Below are positions 7,891-10,443 of a DNA stretch of 10,443 bases, one piece after another. Made by a program: the position numbers and the translations under genes. Where the stretch lies: contig JAHJRJ010000020.1 in NCBI GenBank assembly GCA_018830765.1, forward strand, positions 1-10,443, in the 5' to 3' direction. Under the pieces are notes generated by a model. That model made no database searches. It was not told where the DNA came from and saw only the letters and a program-made list of their open reading frames with translations. This DNA is from Bacteroidota bacterium. Lineage in GTDB: Bacteria; Bacteroidota; Ignavibacteria; UBA10030; BY39. Numbering within the stretch: position 1 is the first letter of the stretch; every line of letters starts with the position of its first letter.

Positions 7891-7932
7891 AAGTCAAAAG
7901 TCAAAAATAAAAAATAAAAAAGGAGAATAACC
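7891..7932 (+). repeat. A-rich heptamer tract carrying the ribosome site of the four-helix bundle gene
   Basis: Starting two bases after the upstream stop, the sequence runs in 7-base units: AAGTCAA twice, AAATAAA twice, then AAAGGAG (7919-7925) and AATAACC, ending exactly at the ATG at 7933. The fifth unit is itself a strong Shine-Dalgarno sequence with 7-nt spacing. TAAAAAATAAAAA (7908-7920) has an exact inverted copy at 8337-8349, on the other side of the gene. Confidence 0.8.
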
Positions 7933-8307
7933 ATGTACCAGGACATCAAAGAAAGAACGTTCAATTTTGGATTACGCATAATTAGCCTGTCAGGTTATTT
8001 ACCGGGAAACAATGTCGGTTATACATTAGGAAAGCAAATTCTTCGCTCAGGTACTTCGATCGGAGCCAATGTTGAAGAAGGTGTGGCTGCCTTTAGCCGT
8101 GCTGATTACGCCTACAAGATGAGTATAGCTCTGAAAGAAGCCAGAGAAACTCATTATTGGTTAAGGCTCATCGAGGGTTCCGAGTTAATAGAAAAGACGA
8201 GTTTGAACGAAATACTAAACGAGAACGAAGAAATAAAAAAAATATTAGGAGCGATAGTTAGCAAACTTCGAGGTAAATCGAAAAATAAACAGAAGTCTGA
8301 GAACTAG
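7933..8307 (+). CDS. Four-helix bundle protein (23S rRNA intervening-sequence/S23 family)
   Basis: A 124-residue protein of the four-helix bundle family first known from open reading frames inside 23S rRNA intervening sequences and related to Avd of diversity-generating retroelements. Seen: the family core LGKQILRSGTSIGANVEEG (32-50), S-R-A-D-Y (55-59) and KMSIALKEARETHYWLRLI (62-80), with long amphipathic helices and no signal peptide or membrane segment. The C-terminus (KLRGKSKNKQKSEN, 111-124) is strongly basic, which would suit nucleic-acid contact. Homologues form pentameric barrels; their cellular role is unknown when free-standing. It has the best ribosome site in the window (AAAGGAG, 7 nt from the ATG). 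It separates two genes whose products should form one heterodimer, and inverted 7-bp-period tracts flank it, so a later insertion is likely (inference). There is no reverse transcriptase or rRNA next to it. Confidence 0.92.
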   Translation: MYQDIKERTFNFGLRIISLSGYLPGNNVGYTLGKQILRSGTSIGANVEEGVAAFSRADYAYKMSIALKEARETHYWLRLIEGSELIEKTSLNEILNENEEIKKILGAIVSKLRGKSKNKQKSEN

Positions 8308-8320
8308 AATGACCTATACC

Positions 8321-8357
8321 ATTTTTTACTTTTAAATTTTTATTTTTTAATTGATTT
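8321..8357. repeat. T-rich heptamer tract before the second ABC gene
   Basis: The 50-nt gap after the four-helix bundle gene ends in T-rich 7-base units (TTTTTAC, TTTTAAA, TTTTTAT, TTTTTAA, TTGATTT; 8323-8357) that stop exactly at the ATG at 8358. It is inverted relative to the A-rich tract at 7891-7921. It is nearly the same as the leader of the first ABC gene (6088-6127), differing mainly in T-run lengths and about four substitutions. It contains no Shine-Dalgarno sequence. Confidence 0.8.
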
Positions 8358-10151
8358 ATGCACGAAGAAGAAATATTAGGTAAAGCATACGACGCACGGT
8401 TGATGAAGCGGTTATTGAAATCGCTCAAACCGTATCGCAAGCACGTTACCCTGGGCATACTGTTGAGTATGCTCGTATCGGGATTGGAAGCAGTGCGTCC
8501 GTATTTTACAAAAATAGCCGTCGATGAAAACATCGCGCACGGCGATAAGCATGGCTTGTTGATAACTGCACTTATGTTTTTCGGAGTGTTGGTGTTCAGA
8601 GGTGTAATGCAATACTTCAGTGCATACCTGACGCAATGGATCGGTCAACGCACGATATTCGATTTAAGAATGCAGATATTCGATCATTTACAAAAGCTCA
8701 GCTTGAAGTTTTACGACAAGAACCCGATAGGCCGGCTCATCACTCGCGTAACTAACGACGTCGAGGTGCTGAACGAGATGTTCTCGTCTGGCATTGTTAT
8801 GGTGTTCACCGATATCTTTACGATTATCGGAATTCTGTACTTTATGTTTACGATGAATTGGCAGCTCGCGTTAGTATCTCTGAGTGTTTTGCCAATTCTG
8901 TTTTACGCCACGTTTTTATTCAGGCGCAAGGCGCGCGAAACCTACCGTGATGTACGACTGCAAGTCGCTCGCATAAATACATTTATGCAGGAACACATAA
9001 CCGGAATGTCGGTTGATCAAATCTTCAACAGAGAGCAAAAGTCATTTCAAAAATTTTCAGATATTAACGCAAGCCACCGCGATGCAAATATAAAGTCAAT
9101 ATTTTATTATGCCGTATTTTATCCCGGTGTTGAGTTAATCGGAGCGATTGCAGTAGGTTTGATAATCTGGTATTCGGGAGTCGAAGCGCTCAGCGGCGCG
9201 ATAACGCTCGGAACCGTTATGGCATTCTTTCAATTTAACGAAATGTTCTGGAGACCCGTCCGTGACCTTTCCGAAAAATACAATATCATGCAAACCGCAA
9301 TGGCTTCATCGGAACGCATATTCAAACTTTTAGACGATAAGAGCATAATCGCAAACCCGGAAAAGCCGGTATCGTTGAATTCAGTTCGTGGTGACATCGA
9401 GTTCCGCAATGTGTGGTTTACTTATAATTCGGGTGAACCGGGTTCAGCAAACAATGAGTGGATATTAAAAGATGTCTCTTTCAAAATTAAACCCGGTGAA
9501 ACGGCTGCCATAGTCGGGCATACGGGCGCCGGAAAATCCACAATTATTAATTTGCTGACAATATTTTACGAGATACAGCAAGGCGAAATTTTAGTTGACG
9601 GAATTGATATCCGTAAAATCGATCAAGAGGACCTTAGAAAACACATAGGCGTAGTTCATCAGGATGTATTTTTATTTTCGGGCGATATAAAATCTAATAT
9701 TAACCTCGGCAATGAGAAGATAAAAATAGATCGTGTAAAAGCTGCTGCGCGCGTGGTCGGGTTGAACCGGTTTATCGATACTCTTCCAAACCGTTATCAC
9801 GAAGAAGTAAAAGAACGCGGCGCAACTTTATCGGTAGGACAGAAGCAGCTAATTTCGTTTGCGCGCGCATTAGCTTACAATCCTAAAATATTAATACTCG
9901 ATGAAGCAACTTCGAGTGTTGATACGGAAACAGAGTTACTGATTCAAAATGCAATTCAAAAGTTATTAAAGGGGAGAAGCTCAATCGTAATAGCGCACCG
10001 GCTTTCTACTATACAACGGGCAGATAAAATTATCGTACTCCATAAAGGCGAGGTTCGGGAGATTGGTACACACCAGGAATTGCTCGCACAAGGAGGAATT
10101 TATTATAAGCTGTATCAACTGCAGTATAAGGCTCAAGAAGTTGGAAGATAA
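8358..10151 (+). CDS. ABC exporter half-transporter, catalytic subunit of heterodimer
   Basis: A 597-residue type IV ABC exporter half-transporter of the inner membrane. A cytoplasmic N-terminal stretch of about 27 residues precedes roughly six hydrophobic segments (about 30-310), and the ATPase domain spans about 346-597. Seen: A-loop Tyr356, Walker A GHTGAGKST (387-395), Q-loop Gln435, signature LSVGQ (491-495, not LSGGQ), Walker B ILILD ending at Asp515, the catalytic Glu516, and switch His547. Paired with the gene at 6128, it gives one complete ATP site (this Walker B Glu with the partner's LSGGQ) and one degenerate site. TM288 and BmrD are the known relatives with this pattern. The longer N-terminus also fits that subunit type. 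The start follows a T-rich tract without a Shine-Dalgarno site; residues right after the ATG (HEEEILGKAYD) look like the usual N-terminus of this subunit. Substrate unknown. Confidence 0.94.
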   Translation: MHEEEILGKAYDARLMKRLLKSLKPYRKHVTLGILLSMLVSGLEAVRPYFTKIAVDENIAHGDKHGLLITALMFFGVLVFRGVMQYFSAYLTQWIGQRTIFDLRMQIFDHLQKLSLKFYDKNPIGRLITRVTNDVEVLNEMFSSGIVMVFTDIFTIIGILYFMFTMNWQLALVSLSVLPILFYATFLFRRKARETYRDVRLQVARINTFMQEHITGMSVDQIFNREQKSFQKFSDINASHRDANIKSIFYYAVFYPGVELIGAIAVGLIIWYSGVEALSGAITLGTVMAFFQFNEMFWRPVRDLSEKYNIMQTAMASSERIFKLLDDKSIIANPEKPVSLNSVRGDIEFRNVWFTYNSGEPGSANNEWILKDVSFKIKPGETAAIVGHTGAGKSTIINLLTIFYEIQQGEILVDGIDIRKIDQEDLRKHIGVVHQDVFLFSGDIKSNINLGNEKIKIDRVKAAARVVGLNRFIDTLPNRYHEEVKERGATLSVGQKQLISFARALAYNPKILILDEATSSVDTETELLIQNAIQKLLKGRSSIVIAHRLSTIQRADKIIVLHKGEVREIGTHQELLAQGGIYYKLYQLQYKAQEVGR

Positions 10152-10222
10152 ACTTTCAATTGTTGAATCTTAGCTAAAAGGTTATTAAATTAGATTAACA
10201 CGAATTAATTGAGGTTGTTAAA

Positions 10223-10426
10223 ATGAAGATAAAGGTTGTAGTTCACCAAGCTGAAGAAGGCGGTTATTGGGCTGAAGTTCCATCGATACCGGGTTGTGCT
10301 ACACAGGGTGAAACGTTTGAAGAACTTCTACAGAATATCTATGAAGCAGTTGAAGGGTGTCTCTCGATCGATGTAGTGTTACCAAAGTCAACCGGAAAAG
10401 AGCGGATTTTAGAGATCGCGGTATGA
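10223..10426 (+). CDS. hicB: HicB-family antitoxin, short form
   Basis: A 67-residue protein with the HicB antitoxin fold, a partial RNase H-like domain that binds and blocks the HicA mRNA interferase. Seen: the strand pattern MKIKVVVHQAEEGGYWAEVPSIPGC with the family's YWAEVPSIPGC (18-28), then a helix with the typical T-x-E-E-L-x-x-N-I-x-E-A block (34-45). There is no C-terminal ribbon-helix-helix or HTH DNA-binding domain, so self-repression of the usual HicB kind may be absent or need another protein. GAGG at 10211-10214 lies 8 nt before the ATG. The stop overlaps the start of hicA (ATGA, 10423-10426), so the two are translationally coupled. The antitoxin-first order is the reverse of E. 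coli hicAB but is known for short HicB pairs. Confidence 0.9.
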   Translation: MKIKVVVHQAEEGGYWAEVPSIPGCATQGETFEELLQNIYEAVEGCLSIDVVLPKSTGKERILEIAV

Positions 10427-10443
10427 AACCAATCTCCGGGAAG
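10423..10443 (+). CDS. hicA: HicA toxin, N-terminal fragment cut by window edge
   Basis: The last 21 bases read ATG followed by codons for KPISGK, an N-terminus typical of HicA toxins, whose dsRBD-like fold cleaves mRNA. Its ATG shares bases with the hicB stop codon (ATGA). Only seven codons are visible, so the catalytic His region and the integrity of the gene cannot be judged. The identification rests on this short peptide together with its position directly after a HicB. Confidence 0.78.

Noticed and set aside
7746..7979. Minus-strand open frame of 77 codons across the end of the first ABC gene and the start of the four-helix bundle gene
   Set aside because: It is antisense to two well-supported genes, has no family motif, and its Phe/Leu-rich middle is just the reverse of the A-rich tract.
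7933..8307. Diversity-generating retroelement, because the protein resembles Avd
   Set aside because: No reverse transcriptase, template repeat or variable repeat is present in the window.
7889..8357. True 23S rRNA intervening sequence
   Set aside because: The flanks are ABC transporter genes; no rRNA sequence is visible.

Overview
The window is a dense, entirely plus-strand stretch of an AT-rich bacterial chromosome. The set of genes (succinylase-branch lysine/DAP genes, RfbD-like reductase, serS, paired ABC exporter genes, a free-standing S23-type four-helix bundle gene, a short HicB) and the mix of genes with and without Shine-Dalgarno sites suggest an uncultured-type member of the Bacteroidota/Chlorobiota/Ignavibacteriota (FCB) group. 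That placement is an inference; nothing in the window fixes the taxon.

Region 1 (2-4460) is a tightly packed operon: a PfkB-family sugar kinase, dapB, dapA, dapD and an RmlD/RfbD-like NAD(P)-dependent reductase, with gaps of 18, 109, 2 and 1 nt. DapA condenses pyruvate with aspartate semialdehyde, DapB reduces the product to tetrahydrodipicolinate, and DapD succinylates it. These are three consecutive steps toward meso-diaminopimelate and lysine. The 109-nt gap before dapA carries a 7-bp tandem repeat that reads as a false N-terminal extension of DapA.

Region 2 (4461-4707) is a non-coding spacer with two structured inverted repeats, one GC-rich and one a nested near-perfect hairpin, placed just before serS (4708-5991), seryl-tRNA synthetase.

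Region 3 (5992-10151) encodes an ABC exporter as two half-transporters. Their nucleotide-binding motifs are complementary: the first has LSGGQ but Asp in place of the catalytic Glu, the second has the Glu but LSVGQ. This is the signature of an asymmetric heterodimer of the TM287/288 or BmrCD type. Between the two halves sits a small four-helix bundle gene (23S rRNA intervening-sequence/Avd-like family). It is bracketed by inverted A-rich and T-rich tracts built on a 7-bp period. The serS-exporter spacer has the same bracket without a gene, and both exporter genes start directly after nearly the same 40-nt T-rich leader. This repeat-plus-four-helix-bundle arrangement is the most unusual thing in the window.

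Region 4 (10152-10443) begins a HicB-HicA toxin-antitoxin pair: a complete short hicB, and the first seven codons of hicA overlapping it by ATGA and running off the window.
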